Source: Spirochaetales bacterium (GTDB lineage: Bacteria > Spirochaetota > Spirochaetia > Treponematales > UBA12059). Taken from it: DNA of 64,000 nucleotides. The notes under the pieces were generated by a model. That model was not told where the DNA came from and ran no database searches. It saw nothing but the letters and a program-made list of their open reading frames with translations. Made by a program: the position numbers and the translations under genes. Location: the NCBI GenBank assembly GCA_016926955.1, contig JAFGNN010000065.1, positions 1 through 64,000 on the forward strand, written 5' to 3'. The stretch's first letter is position 1; every line of letters starts with the position of its first letter. Shown piece after piece: positions 8,820 to 15,638 of this stretch.

Positions 8820-9155
8820 TTACTTCGTGACGTAGGGCAGGAAGGCGATGGCGCGCGAGCGCTTGATCGCGACAGCGAGCCGGCGCTGATGCTTGGCGCA
8901 GGAACCGGTGATGCGGCGGGGCAGGATCTTGCCGCGCTCGGTGATGAAGCGGCGGAGGGTGTCCGGATCCTTGTAGTCGATCTTCAGCTTCTGCGCGCAG
9001 AACTTGCAGACCTTCTTGCGGAAGAAGCCCTTGCGCCCGCCACGGGGACCGGAGGGCCGACCCTCGTCGTCGCGGCGGGAATCGCCGCCATCGGAACCCT
9101 CGCGCATCTCGCGCGGGGGCCTCGTCTCTTCACGGGTATCCTTCATGTCGGACAT
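8820..9155 (-). CDS. rpsR: Ribosomal protein bS18
   Basis: A 111-residue protein whose C-terminal ~70 residues are classical S18 ([47 protein letters not shown]). The cysteine pairs make it the zinc-binding (C+) form. A charged, disordered-looking N-terminal extension of ~40 residues precedes the fold, and the usual length is 75-95. The start ATG at 9155 has an AAGGAG ribosome-binding site eight bases upstream. S18 pairs with S6, encoded two genes upstream, on the 30S platform. Confidence 0.98.
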   Translation of the reverse strand: MSDMKDTREETRPPREMREGSDGGDSRRDDEGRPSGPRGGRKGFFRKKVCKFCAQKLKIDYKDPDTLRRFITERGKILPRRITGSCAKHQRRLAVAIKRSRAIAFLPYVTK

Positions 9156-9176
9156 TGCGTGTCTCCTTGGGTTGTG

Positions 9177-9671
9177 TCAGAAAGGGATGTCGTCGGGGAA
9201 ATCGTCCTGCGGAGGAGCCTGGCGTGGAGCCTGGCCCTGGCGCGACTGGGCGGGCCGCTCGTCGCGGTAGCCGACCTGTCCGGAGCCCTGGGCGGGAGCG
9301 CCCTGGTAGCGGCTTTCTCCGCTTTCGGCGGAGCCCCCGTCCCGCTGTCCGCCGCCGAGAAGCGCGACCGAATTGGCCGAGACCTCGACAGCCATGCGCT
9401 GGACTCCGTCCTGTTCCCACTTGTCCTGCCGGAGGTTGCCCTCGACCGCGACAAGCTTTCCCTTGGTCAGGTACTGGTTCAGGCGTTCTCCGTCCTTGCC
9501 CCAGACTACGATGTTGTAAAAGTTCGGCTCGTCGACCCACTGGTCGCCCTTTTTCTGGCGGACACTCACGGCGAGGCCGAATTTGCAGATCGCGGTGCCG
9601 GAGTTCGTGTACTTGAGCTCGGCGTCACGCGTGAGCCGTCCGACGAGGACGGCGATGCTCATATCCGCCAT
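9177..9671 (-). CDS. ssb: Single-stranded DNA-binding protein
   Basis: A 164-residue SSB. The OB-fold occupies about residues 4-110 (AVLVGRLTRDAELKYTNSG, FYNIVVWGKDGERLNQYLTKG, KLVAVEGNLRQDKWEQDGVQ). A Gly/Gln-rich linker follows, and then the acidic tip DDFPDDIPF, the docking peptide for replication and repair partners. It coats ssDNA during replication, fitting its place between rpsF and rpsR and in an operon with dnaB. I chose ATG 9671 because it gives the expected N-terminal strand; ATG 9662 is possible. Confidence 0.98.
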   Translation of the reverse strand: MADMSIAVLVGRLTRDAELKYTNSGTAICKFGLAVSVRQKKGDQWVDEPNFYNIVVWGKDGERLNQYLTKGKLVAVEGNLRQDKWEQDGVQRMAVEVSANSVALLGGGQRDGGSAESGESRYQGAPAQGSGQVGYRDERPAQSRQGQAPRQAPPQDDFPDDIPF

Positions 9672-9684
9672 ATCCGGGCGTCCC

Positions 9685-9966
9685 TTACTCGTCGACCCTG
9701 ACGAAGATGTGCTTGAGCACGTTGGGGTTGAGCATGAACGCTCGCTCGGCGGGCGTGATCTTGTCGGTGCCGAGCTTCACGTTGAACAGGACGTAGTGCC
9801 CGCGCGGGCGCTTGTTGATGGCATAGGCGAGCTGGCGCTCCCCCATGTCCTCTTCCTTGACGATCTCGGCGCCGTGCTTCGCGAGCTCGGCGAGGACCGT
9901 CTCCTTCCCGGCGCGGAAGAGCTCTTCCTCGGCGGGAAAGATGGTGATCAGTTCGTAGGACCTCAT
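9685..9966 (-). CDS. rpsF: Ribosomal protein bS6
   Basis: A 93-residue protein beginning MRSYELITIF, the typical S6 N-terminus. It continues with a VKEEDMGERQLAYAINKRPRGHYVLFNV core, where family members contact S18. The ORF track extends the frame to 10044, but the ATG at 9966 has GGAGG six bases upstream and gives the right length. The extension would translate the leader hairpins. It is the first gene of the rpsF-ssb-rpsR-DUF2232-rplI-dnaB operon, with its promoter at 10048-10076. Confidence 0.97.
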   Translation of the reverse strand: MRSYELITIFPAEEELFRAGKETVLAELAKHGAEIVKEEDMGERQLAYAINKRPRGHYVLFNVKLGTDKITPAERAFMLNPNVLKHIFVRVDE

Positions 9967-9990
9967 GGTTCCTCCCTGTGGACTCAGGTC

Positions 9991-10034
9991 CGCCCCTACG
10001 GGGCGAGCCCTCGATCCGTCCCGACGGGACGGAT
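9991..10034 (-). promoter_or_regulatory. Structured rpsF operon leader (two hairpins)
   Basis: The ~75-nt untranslated leader contains two perfect hairpins: CGCCCC/GGGGCG (9991-10005) and ATCCGTCCC/GGGACGGAT (10014-10034) with a 3-nt loop. S6:S18 autoregulatory leader RNAs are known upstream of rpsF in many bacteria, so control by the operon's own products is plausible. I could not match the published S6:S18 consensus by eye. Confidence 0.45.
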
Positions 10035-10047
10035 AAAGAGGCATCGG

Positions 10048-10076
10048 AGCTTACCAGAAACGGGCGCGTCCATCAA
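10048..10076 (-). promoter_or_regulatory. Promoter of the rpsF-dnaB operon
   Basis: On the minus strand TTGATG (10071-10076) and TAAGCT (10048-10053) are separated by exactly 17 bases. A TG one base upstream of the -10 adds an extended element. Transcription would begin near 10041, leaving the two-hairpin leader before rpsF. Confidence 0.7.
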
Positions 10077-10216
10077 GGAGTGCGGCTTGCCTATCGGCGC
10101 CGGAGCGCGCGATTTCCGCGGAGGGCCATGATCCTCGACTCTCTCCCTTCCGCCCCTCGCGGCCATGGGACTCAATCGGGGGCGCTTCCGAACCGATACA
10201 ATTGACGAGGGGCACC

Positions 10217-10681
10217 ATGGCGCAGCGCATCCATTTCCAGGACGACATCTACTATCTCTCCCGCGTCGTCGCGGGCGTCGCGGACGCCGTGAAGATCGAA
10301 CTCGATCCCGATCTCTACGCCGACAAGCTGTTTGACGATCTCAAGTGGGCAGACCGGGAGACGCGCAGGATGGCGAGCCTGCTGGTCGAGAATCCGCGCC
10401 TCGTCGATCGACCGGAGCTCATGAACTTGCTCGGGAAGGCCATGCTCTCCCTATCGGAGGCCGCGAGCGACCTTGCCGCCGGTTCAGGCCCCCTGGGCGA
10501 GGCGTTGCGCTTCGGCAGGGACGAGCTGGCGCGCTGCGCCAAGGACCAGCGCGCGTGGGTCACGGACCTCCGCGACCTGGTCAAGGCGAGTTTCGATGAC
10601 GGACAGGCCGATACCGAGGTGGTGTCCGGGGACGAGCTTTCGGAACTCCTGAGGGATCCGGGCGCCGAGGGAGCTTCCTAG
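10217..10681 (+). CDS. Hypothetical soluble protein
   Basis: A 154-residue protein with no family I recognise. It appears all-helical, acidic and soluble, without signal peptide or membrane segment. The visible pattern is IYYLSRVVAGVADAVKIELDPDLYADKLFDDLKW and a second helical half with a C-terminal acidic tail. The ATG at 10217 has GAGGGG five bases upstream, so the TTG at 10202 in the ORF track is less likely. A TACAAT at 10197-10202 may be its -10 box, without a clear -35. It stands alone between two leftward operons. Confidence 0.7.
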   Translation: MAQRIHFQDDIYYLSRVVAGVADAVKIELDPDLYADKLFDDLKWADRETRRMASLLVENPRLVDRPELMNLLGKAMLSLSEAASDLAAGSGPLGEALRFGRDELARCAKDQRAWVTDLRDLVKASFDDGQADTEVVSGDELSELLRDPGAEGAS

Positions 10682-10709
10682 CGCGTCCCTCCGAGCCTGG
10701 TCCCCGGAA

Positions 10710-10735
10710 GGGCCCGACGGGAGCGTTTCGGGCCC
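10710..10735. terminator. Possible terminator hairpin between convergent genes
   Basis: GGGCCCG (10710-10716) pairs with CGGGCCC (10729-10735) across a 12-base loop. It lies between the stop of the rightward hypothetical gene and the stop of leftward coaX. There is no T-tract on either side, so intrinsic termination is doubtful. Confidence 0.35.
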
Positions 10736-10819
10736 GAGGTGACTTCAAGGGGACATCCCGGGATTCCGGTCCGCCGGCTTATCGCCTCCCGGCCCGAAAG
10801 ACCCCGGGAAACTTTCCTG

Positions 10820-11608
10820 CTAGGGCTTGACGGCGCGCGCGATCAGGGCGAGGCCGTCGAGGGTGAGGGTCGGCTCCACGGCGTCGAATATGTCGACGAG
10901 CGGCGCGACCACCCGATGAAGCCCCCCGGTCGCGACCACCTTCGCCGTTCCGCCGAGCTCCGCCTTCAGCCGGCCCACCACGGCCTCCACGAGGCCCGCG
11001 TAGCCGAAGACCACGCCGGACTGTATGGCCTGCACCGTGTTGCGGCCCAAGGCCGAGGGCGGCGCCACGAGCGGCACCGATGGCAGCTGGGCCGTGGAAT
11101 CGGTGAGCGCGCTGATCGCGGTGCCGAGCCCCGGCGCGATGGCCACCCCCTCGATGACGCCGCCGGCGGAAATGGCCGTGAAGGTGAGGGCCGTACCGAA
11201 ATCGACGACGATGACCGCTCCCGGGGTCCCGTTCCGGGCGGCGACCGCGTCAGCGACCAGGTCGGTGCCGATCTCGTCGGCCGCCACCACCTTGACGGGG
11301 AGTTTCGGGTACAAGGCGGGGCCGACGAGCAGGGGTTCGACGCCGAACAGCCGCTCGACCATGGCCAGGAGAGCCTTTGTGAGCGGAGGGACGACGGAGC
11401 TCACGACGACGTCCCGTACCGCGGCGCATTCAACGCCCGAGTCCGCGAGCATGGCCTTGAACTGGGTGGCGTACTCGTCTTCGGTCTTCGAGGGGACGGT
11501 GCGGAGGCGGAATTCGCCCAAGGAGCGGGGCGCGCCTCCGGCCACCGGTATGCCTTCGTAGATTCCCGCCACGATATTCGTGTTTCCCGCGTCTATGCAA
11601 AGCAGCAT
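10820..11608 (-). CDS. coaX: Type III pantothenate kinase
   Basis: A 262-residue kinase that phosphorylates pantothenate in the first step of coenzyme A synthesis. ASKHA-fold motifs are present: the phosphate-binding DAGNTNIVAGIYEG at the N-terminus, the SSVVPP segment, a metal/substrate Asp region GTDLVADAVAARNG, and VVDFGTALTFTAI for the second phosphate loop. The track starts at GTG 11617. The promoter (TTGACA/GATAGT) puts the transcript start at about 11608, so the ATG at 11608 (MLLCIDAGN) on a leaderless mRNA is more likely. It is divergent from hisS. Confidence 0.95.
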   Translation of the reverse strand: MLLCIDAGNTNIVAGIYEGIPVAGGAPRSLGEFRLRTVPSKTEDEYATQFKAMLADSGVECAAVRDVVVSSVVPPLTKALLAMVERLFGVEPLLVGPALYPKLPVKVVAADEIGTDLVADAVAARNGTPGAVIVVDFGTALTFTAISAGGVIEGVAIAPGLGTAISALTDSTAQLPSVPLVAPPSALGRNTVQAIQSGVVFGYAGLVEAVVGRLKAELGGTAKVVATGGLHRVVAPLVDIFDAVEPTLTLDGLALIARAVKP

Positions 11609-11615
11609 GGCGAGC

Positions 11616-11645
11616 ACTATCCGCCTGCCCGCCTCGCGCTGTCAA
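11616..11645 (-). promoter_or_regulatory. coaX promoter, apparently leaderless
   Basis: A perfect TTGACA (minus strand, 11640-11645), an 18-base spacer and GATAGT (11616-11621). The ATG at 11608 begins eight bases beyond the -10 box, where transcription should start, and no Shine-Dalgarno fits between. This decides the coaX start. Confidence 0.65.
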
Positions 11646-11762
11646 GCGCGGAGCGGGACCCGTTCCTCCCGCCGCTCGCTTGCGCAGGCCGGGGCTTTTC
11701 GGGCACAATTATACGCATCACGCGCGCCGTCCCCGACCGGGCGGCGACGGCACGGAGCACCA

Positions 11763-13079
11763 ATGGCCGACATCATCCAACCCCGCGTCCTCAAGGGCTT
11801 CCGCGACTTCCTTCCCGAAGCCGAGATGGAGCGCGCGGAGCTCGTGGAGATCCTCGAACGCATCTTCCGCCGCTCGGGCTTCGTCCCCATCGACACGCCG
11901 GTCCTCGAGTACGCCGAGGTCCTGCTCGGAAAGGCCGGCGGCGAAACCGAAAAGCAGGTGTACCGCTTCACCGACCACGGCGGCAGGGACGTCGCCATGC
12001 GCTTCGACCTGACCGTGCCCTTCGCGCGCTTCATGGCCGAGCACGCTTCCGAGCTCTACCTTCCCTTCAAGCGCTACCACGTGGCCAAGGTCTGGCGCGG
12101 CGAGAACACGCAGCGCGGCCGCTACCGCGAGTTTGTCCAGTGCGACTTCGACGTGGTCGGCACCGACTGCGCGGGCGCCGACTTCGACGTGCTCCAGACC
12201 ATCGACGCGGCCGTATCCGCCCTCGGCGCGGGCGGCTTCCGCATCCGCGTCAACCACCGGGGCGTCTTCAACCGCTTCCTCGAAGCCATCGGGCTCTCGG
12301 GCAGATCCGTCGAGATCCTCCGGATAGTCGACAAGCTGGAGAAAATCGGCGCCGAAGAGACCCTCAAGCTGCTCGCCGAACTAACGGACGAAGGCGCCGC
12401 GCGCAAGGTGCTCGAATACGTGACGGCGAGCGGCGACTTCGAGGCCGACCTCCGGCGCATGACCGATCTCGCGGGCGGACCGAATCCGGATTCGGAGCGC
12501 CTGGCCGAGCTCTTCGCCGCCGCGCGGGACGCGGGCTTCGCGGAGCGGCTCATCCTCGACCCCTCCATCACGCGGGGACTCGACTACTACACCGGCGTCG
12601 TCTTCGAAACCACGCTCGACGGCATCCCGGAGATCGGATCCGTCTGCTCGGGCGGCCGCTACAACGACCTCGCGAGCCTCTATACCAAGCAGAAGCTGCC
12701 GGGCGTCGGCGCATCGGTGGGCATGGACAGGCTACTCGCCGCCCTGGAAGCCATGGGAAAGGCGAAGCGCGGCCACGGTTGGACCCGCGTGCTCGTTCTG
12801 AACGTCGAGGACGGCTTTCTCGGGCGCTACGCCGCGCTCGCCTCGCGGCTCAGGGCCGCGGGCGTCGCGACCGAGATCTATCCCGAGCGGAAGAAGCTCG
12901 GCCAGCAGTTCTCGTACGCGGAACGCAAGGGCATAGGCTTGGCCATAATTCTCGGCCAGGACGAAGCCGCCCGCGGGATCCTCGTGCTCAAGGACCTCGC
13001 CGAGCGCACCCAGGTCGAATTCGCGGGCGTCGAGGAGCTCATAGCGTCGCTCCTTCGCCCCGAGGATTCCTCCCGGTGA
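11763..13079 (+). CDS. hisS: Histidyl-tRNA synthetase
   Basis: A 438-residue class II synthetase that charges tRNA-His. It begins MADIIQPRVLKGFRDFLPEAEME (motif 1 region). Motif 2 is VWRGENTQRGRYREFVQCDFD, the His-specific loop is ITRGLDYYTGVVFE, and motif 3 is SVGMDRLLAA. The C-terminal anticodon-binding domain follows (VLVLNVEDGFLGRYAALASRLRAAG). The ATG at 11763 has GGAG six bases upstream. The ORF-track extension to 11580 is spurious. A TTATAC box at 11709-11714 may be the -10. It overlaps the next gene by four bases. Confidence 0.98.
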   Translation: MADIIQPRVLKGFRDFLPEAEMERAELVEILERIFRRSGFVPIDTPVLEYAEVLLGKAGGETEKQVYRFTDHGGRDVAMRFDLTVPFARFMAEHASELYLPFKRYHVAKVWRGENTQRGRYREFVQCDFDVVGTDCAGADFDVLQTIDAAVSALGAGGFRIRVNHRGVFNRFLEAIGLSGRSVEILRIVDKLEKIGAEETLKLLAELTDEGAARKVLEYVTASGDFEADLRRMTDLAGGPNPDSERLAELFAAARDAGFAERLILDPSITRGLDYYTGVVFETTLDGIPEIGSVCSGGRYNDLASLYTKQKLPGVGASVGMDRLLAALEAMGKAKRGHGWTRVLVLNVEDGFLGRYAALASRLRAAGVATEIYPERKKLGQQFSYAERKGIGLAIILGQDEAARGILVLKDLAERTQVEFAGVEELIASLLRPEDSSR

Positions 13080-13741
13080 ACGGACCGCTCATCCTCTGCG
13101 CCGTCTTCGCCGCGTTCGCGGCGGGGTCCTGCTCGGCCAAGCCGCCCGAGATCATAGGACTCCGATCTCGCGTCGAGCTCCGCGCACTCGAACGCGGAGG
13201 CGCCTCCGAGCGTCTTTCGGTCTTCGTCACGGCGAACGACGAGGACGGAAGGGACGACCTGGATCGCATGCATGTGATCCACGACGCGTCGGGCCGCTAC
13301 TGGACCCTGACCCGCGACGACTGGATCCTCCGCGAGGAGGGGTCCGACGCCTGGATCGGGGCGAACGACCTGGCTCTCGAGGATGGCGGGGCCATTCCCC
13401 GCGGCCGGTGGCGTGTGATCCTGCTCGATTCCGGCGGCGAGCGAGCGGAACGGGATTTCATGGTCGACTCCCCTGCGAGCGCGGCCTTTCCCGTTCCGGT
13501 CGCCAGGCTCTCCGGCGCTAACCTCATCGTGGAATCAACCTGGCCGCAGGTCTCCGTCGCCTTTCTCGACGGCACGGGCGCCCTCGTGAAGCTGGCGCAG
13601 GGAAAACCCGGCGAAAACGATCTCGACGCGCTCTACGGATCGGGCGAATGGCGGGATCGCGCCGCCTCGGTCGCGGTACGCGCCTTCGATCCGCAACTCG
13701 ACTTCGGAGTCTGGTCATGGCCGGCGAACACGAAACCTTGA
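13076..13741 (+). CDS. Predicted lipoprotein of unknown function
   Basis: A 221-residue protein starting at GTG 13076, overlapping the hisS stop (GTGA). The N-terminus is a short signal peptide ending in a relaxed spirochaetal lipobox (AAGSC, Cys about residue 19), so it is probably lipid-anchored. The mature part is soluble and beta-rich in appearance, with an Asp-rich stretch (NDEDGRDDLDRMHVIHD) that could be a surface or metal-binding loop. I recognise no family. It overlaps trmB by 25 bases. The hisS-lipoprotein-trmB run looks like one transcript. Confidence 0.75.
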   Translation: MNGPLILCAVFAAFAAGSCSAKPPEIIGLRSRVELRALERGGASERLSVFVTANDEDGRDDLDRMHVIHDASGRYWTLTRDDWILREEGSDAWIGANDLALEDGGAIPRGRWRVILLDSGGERAERDFMVDSPASAAFPVPVARLSGANLIVESTWPQVSVAFLDGTGALVKLAQGKPGENDLDALYGSGEWRDRAASVAVRAFDPQLDFGVWSWPANTKP

Positions 13742-14415
13742 TACCGCCGAAAAGCGGCATCCGCAGCTACGTACTGCGGGCCGGCCGCATGACCGACGCG
13801 CAGCGGCTCGGCCTCGAAACGCTCGAAGGAGTGTACGGGATCGAATTCGACCCGGGGCGTCCTTTCGATCTCGAAGCGGTTTTCGGCGGCAGGCCTGTGG
13901 TGGTCGAGATCGGTTTCGGCATGGGCGACGCCACGGTGGAGATAGCCGCCGCGCGACCCGACACGGGCTTTCTCGGCATCGAGGTCCACGCGCCCGGCGT
14001 CGGGAAACTGCTCTCGGAGCTCGGAAAACGCAAGCTCGACAACGTCCGGACGGTACGCCATGACGCGGTCGAAGTGCTCGAAAAGTCCGTGGCGCCGGGC
14101 AGCCTGGCGGGTTTCCACGTGTTCTTCCCCGATCCATGGCCGAAGAAGCGGCACCACAAGCGGCGCCTCGTCACCAGGCCCTTCACCGACCTGATGGCCT
14201 CCCGGCTCGCGCCCGGGGGATATATCCGCTTCGTGACGGACTGGGAGGAGTACGCCGACTGGGCGCGCGCGGAACTTGAGGCGACGCCGGGACTCGTCAA
14301 CGCGCATCCGAACTCATGGGCTCCGCGCCCCGACTGGCGCCCGGTGACGAAATTCGAACGCAAGGCCGCGGCCGCTGGCAGGGAGATACGGGAATTGGAG
14401 TTCCGCAAGCCATGA
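13717..14415 (+). CDS. trmB: tRNA (guanine-N7-)-methyltransferase
   Basis: A 232-residue SAM-dependent enzyme that makes m7G46 in the tRNA variable loop. Family marks are the N-terminal IRSYVLRAGRMTDAQ, the SAM-binding VVVEIGFGMGDATVEIA, the GIEVHAPGVGKLL acidic strand, and the catalytic block FFPDPWPKKRHHKRRLV. The C-terminal VTKFERKA also fits TrmB. I start at ATG 13717; the upstream start in the track would add residues that overlap the lipoprotein further. Confidence 0.97.
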   Translation: MAGEHETLIPPKSGIRSYVLRAGRMTDAQRLGLETLEGVYGIEFDPGRPFDLEAVFGGRPVVVEIGFGMGDATVEIAAARPDTGFLGIEVHAPGVGKLLSELGKRKLDNVRTVRHDAVEVLEKSVAPGSLAGFHVFFPDPWPKKRHHKRRLVTRPFTDLMASRLAPGGYIRFVTDWEEYADWARAELEATPGLVNAHPNSWAPRPDWRPVTKFERKAAAAGREIRELEFRKP

Positions 14416-14452
14416 AGCCGGACACCTGCATCAAGCCCGGGGAGAACCGCCT

Positions 14453-15592
14453 TTGAGCACGGACGGAGTGGCCCGGAGGGACGAGCGCGTGGACGCGTCC
14501 TTCCTCAAGAATTTCGAAGCCCTCTCGAAGAGCGGCGCGCTCGACGACCTCGCGACCCTGCGACGCGAAAACCGCGAGCTCGAAATGCTGGTCAACGACG
14601 CCTCGGTGCTCCTGTCGAAGGAGCACGTCGAGGAGCTCGTGGAATACGCCTCCGAGCGCCTCCGCGAACGCTTCGCCCCGGTGCGCACCGCCATCCTCTA
14701 CCGGCCGCCCCGCGGCGGCCCTCCCGTCATGCGTTTCTGGCGCCTGATGGACGAGGCGGCAGAGCGCTTCGACGATGAAACCTTCGAAACCCTCCTCGAG
14801 CCCTTCTCCCAATCCCCGCGGGTCCTGGTCGGCGACGAGCTTTCGTCCTCCGTCGTCATCATGCCCCAGGAAGCGGAAGCCTTCGGCGCGCGCCTTGCGG
14901 CCCCGCTCCTCGGTCCGGACGGGCCTTACGGCATCGTGCTGCTGGCCTCGAAGCTCTCCGGAGGCGAATACCCCGCGACCGAGGCCATCTACGTCGACCG
15001 CCTGGTGCGCTTCCTCTCGGGCGGCATACAGAATCGGCTCCACTACGAGAGCATGATCACCGACGGCAAGACGGGCCTGTTCACGCACGACTACTTCATG
15101 CGCAGGCTCGAGGGCGAATCCGCGCGCCTGCTCAGGCGACCGGGCCGGGCAGGCCTCATCATGATCGACATCGACCACTTCAAGCGCTTCAACGACACTT
15201 GGGGGCACCAGGCCGGCGACGTCGCCCTGATCCGCGTCGCCGAAGCCGTGAGAGGCGCGGTGCGCTCGGAGGATATCGTGGCGCGCTTCGGGGGCGAGGA
15301 ATTCTGCGTACTCGCGGTCGATCTCGGGCAGAGGCAGGAGGAGACCCTGATGGCGCTCGCCGAGCGCATCCGCGAGGCGGTGAAGGCCGCTCCGATCCCC
15401 TGGAACGATCGGGTGCTCTCCGTCACGATCTCGGTCGGCTGCTCCTGGCTCGATCCGGCGCGCGGCAGGGGGCCCGAGCGCGGGATGGAACTGGCCGACC
15501 GCGCGCTCTACTCTTCCAAGGAAACCGGCCGGGATCGTTGCACCATGGCCGGCTACGGACTCCTCTCCCGCGCCAGCCTGACCAGGGACTAG
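14453..15592 (+). CDS. Diguanylate cyclase with N-terminal sensory (GAF-like) region
   Basis: A 379-residue soluble protein. A coiled helix (residues about 25-65) leads into a ~130-residue GAF-like domain and then a GGDEF domain (about 205-365). The active-site loop is GGEEF and so should be catalytic, making c-di-GMP from two GTP. RSED five residues before it is a canonical RxxD inhibitory site, so feedback by c-di-GMP is expected. DIDHFKRFNDTWGHQAGD supplies metal and base contacts. The start is TTG at 14453 with a GGGGAG ribosome-binding site. No membrane segment is visible, so the signal is cytoplasmic. Confidence 0.92.
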   Translation: MSTDGVARRDERVDASFLKNFEALSKSGALDDLATLRRENRELEMLVNDASVLLSKEHVEELVEYASERLRERFAPVRTAILYRPPRGGPPVMRFWRLMDEAAERFDDETFETLLEPFSQSPRVLVGDELSSSVVIMPQEAEAFGARLAAPLLGPDGPYGIVLLASKLSGGEYPATEAIYVDRLVRFLSGGIQNRLHYESMITDGKTGLFTHDYFMRRLEGESARLLRRPGRAGLIMIDIDHFKRFNDTWGHQAGDVALIRVAEAVRGAVRSEDIVARFGGEEFCVLAVDLGQRQEETLMALAERIREAVKAAPIPWNDRVLSVTISVGCSWLDPARGRGPERGMELADRALYSSKETGRDRCTMAGYGLLSRASLTRD

Positions 15593-15638
15593 CGGCCGGC
15601 CGTGGAGGGACGCCGGTCCCGTTCCCTCTGACGTACGA

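Noticed and set aside
10739-13741. 1000-residue ORF on the plus strand
   Set aside because: It runs antisense through coaX and out of frame through hisS, and only its last part coincides with the real lipoprotein frame. The composition is Arg/Pro/Gly shadow sequence.
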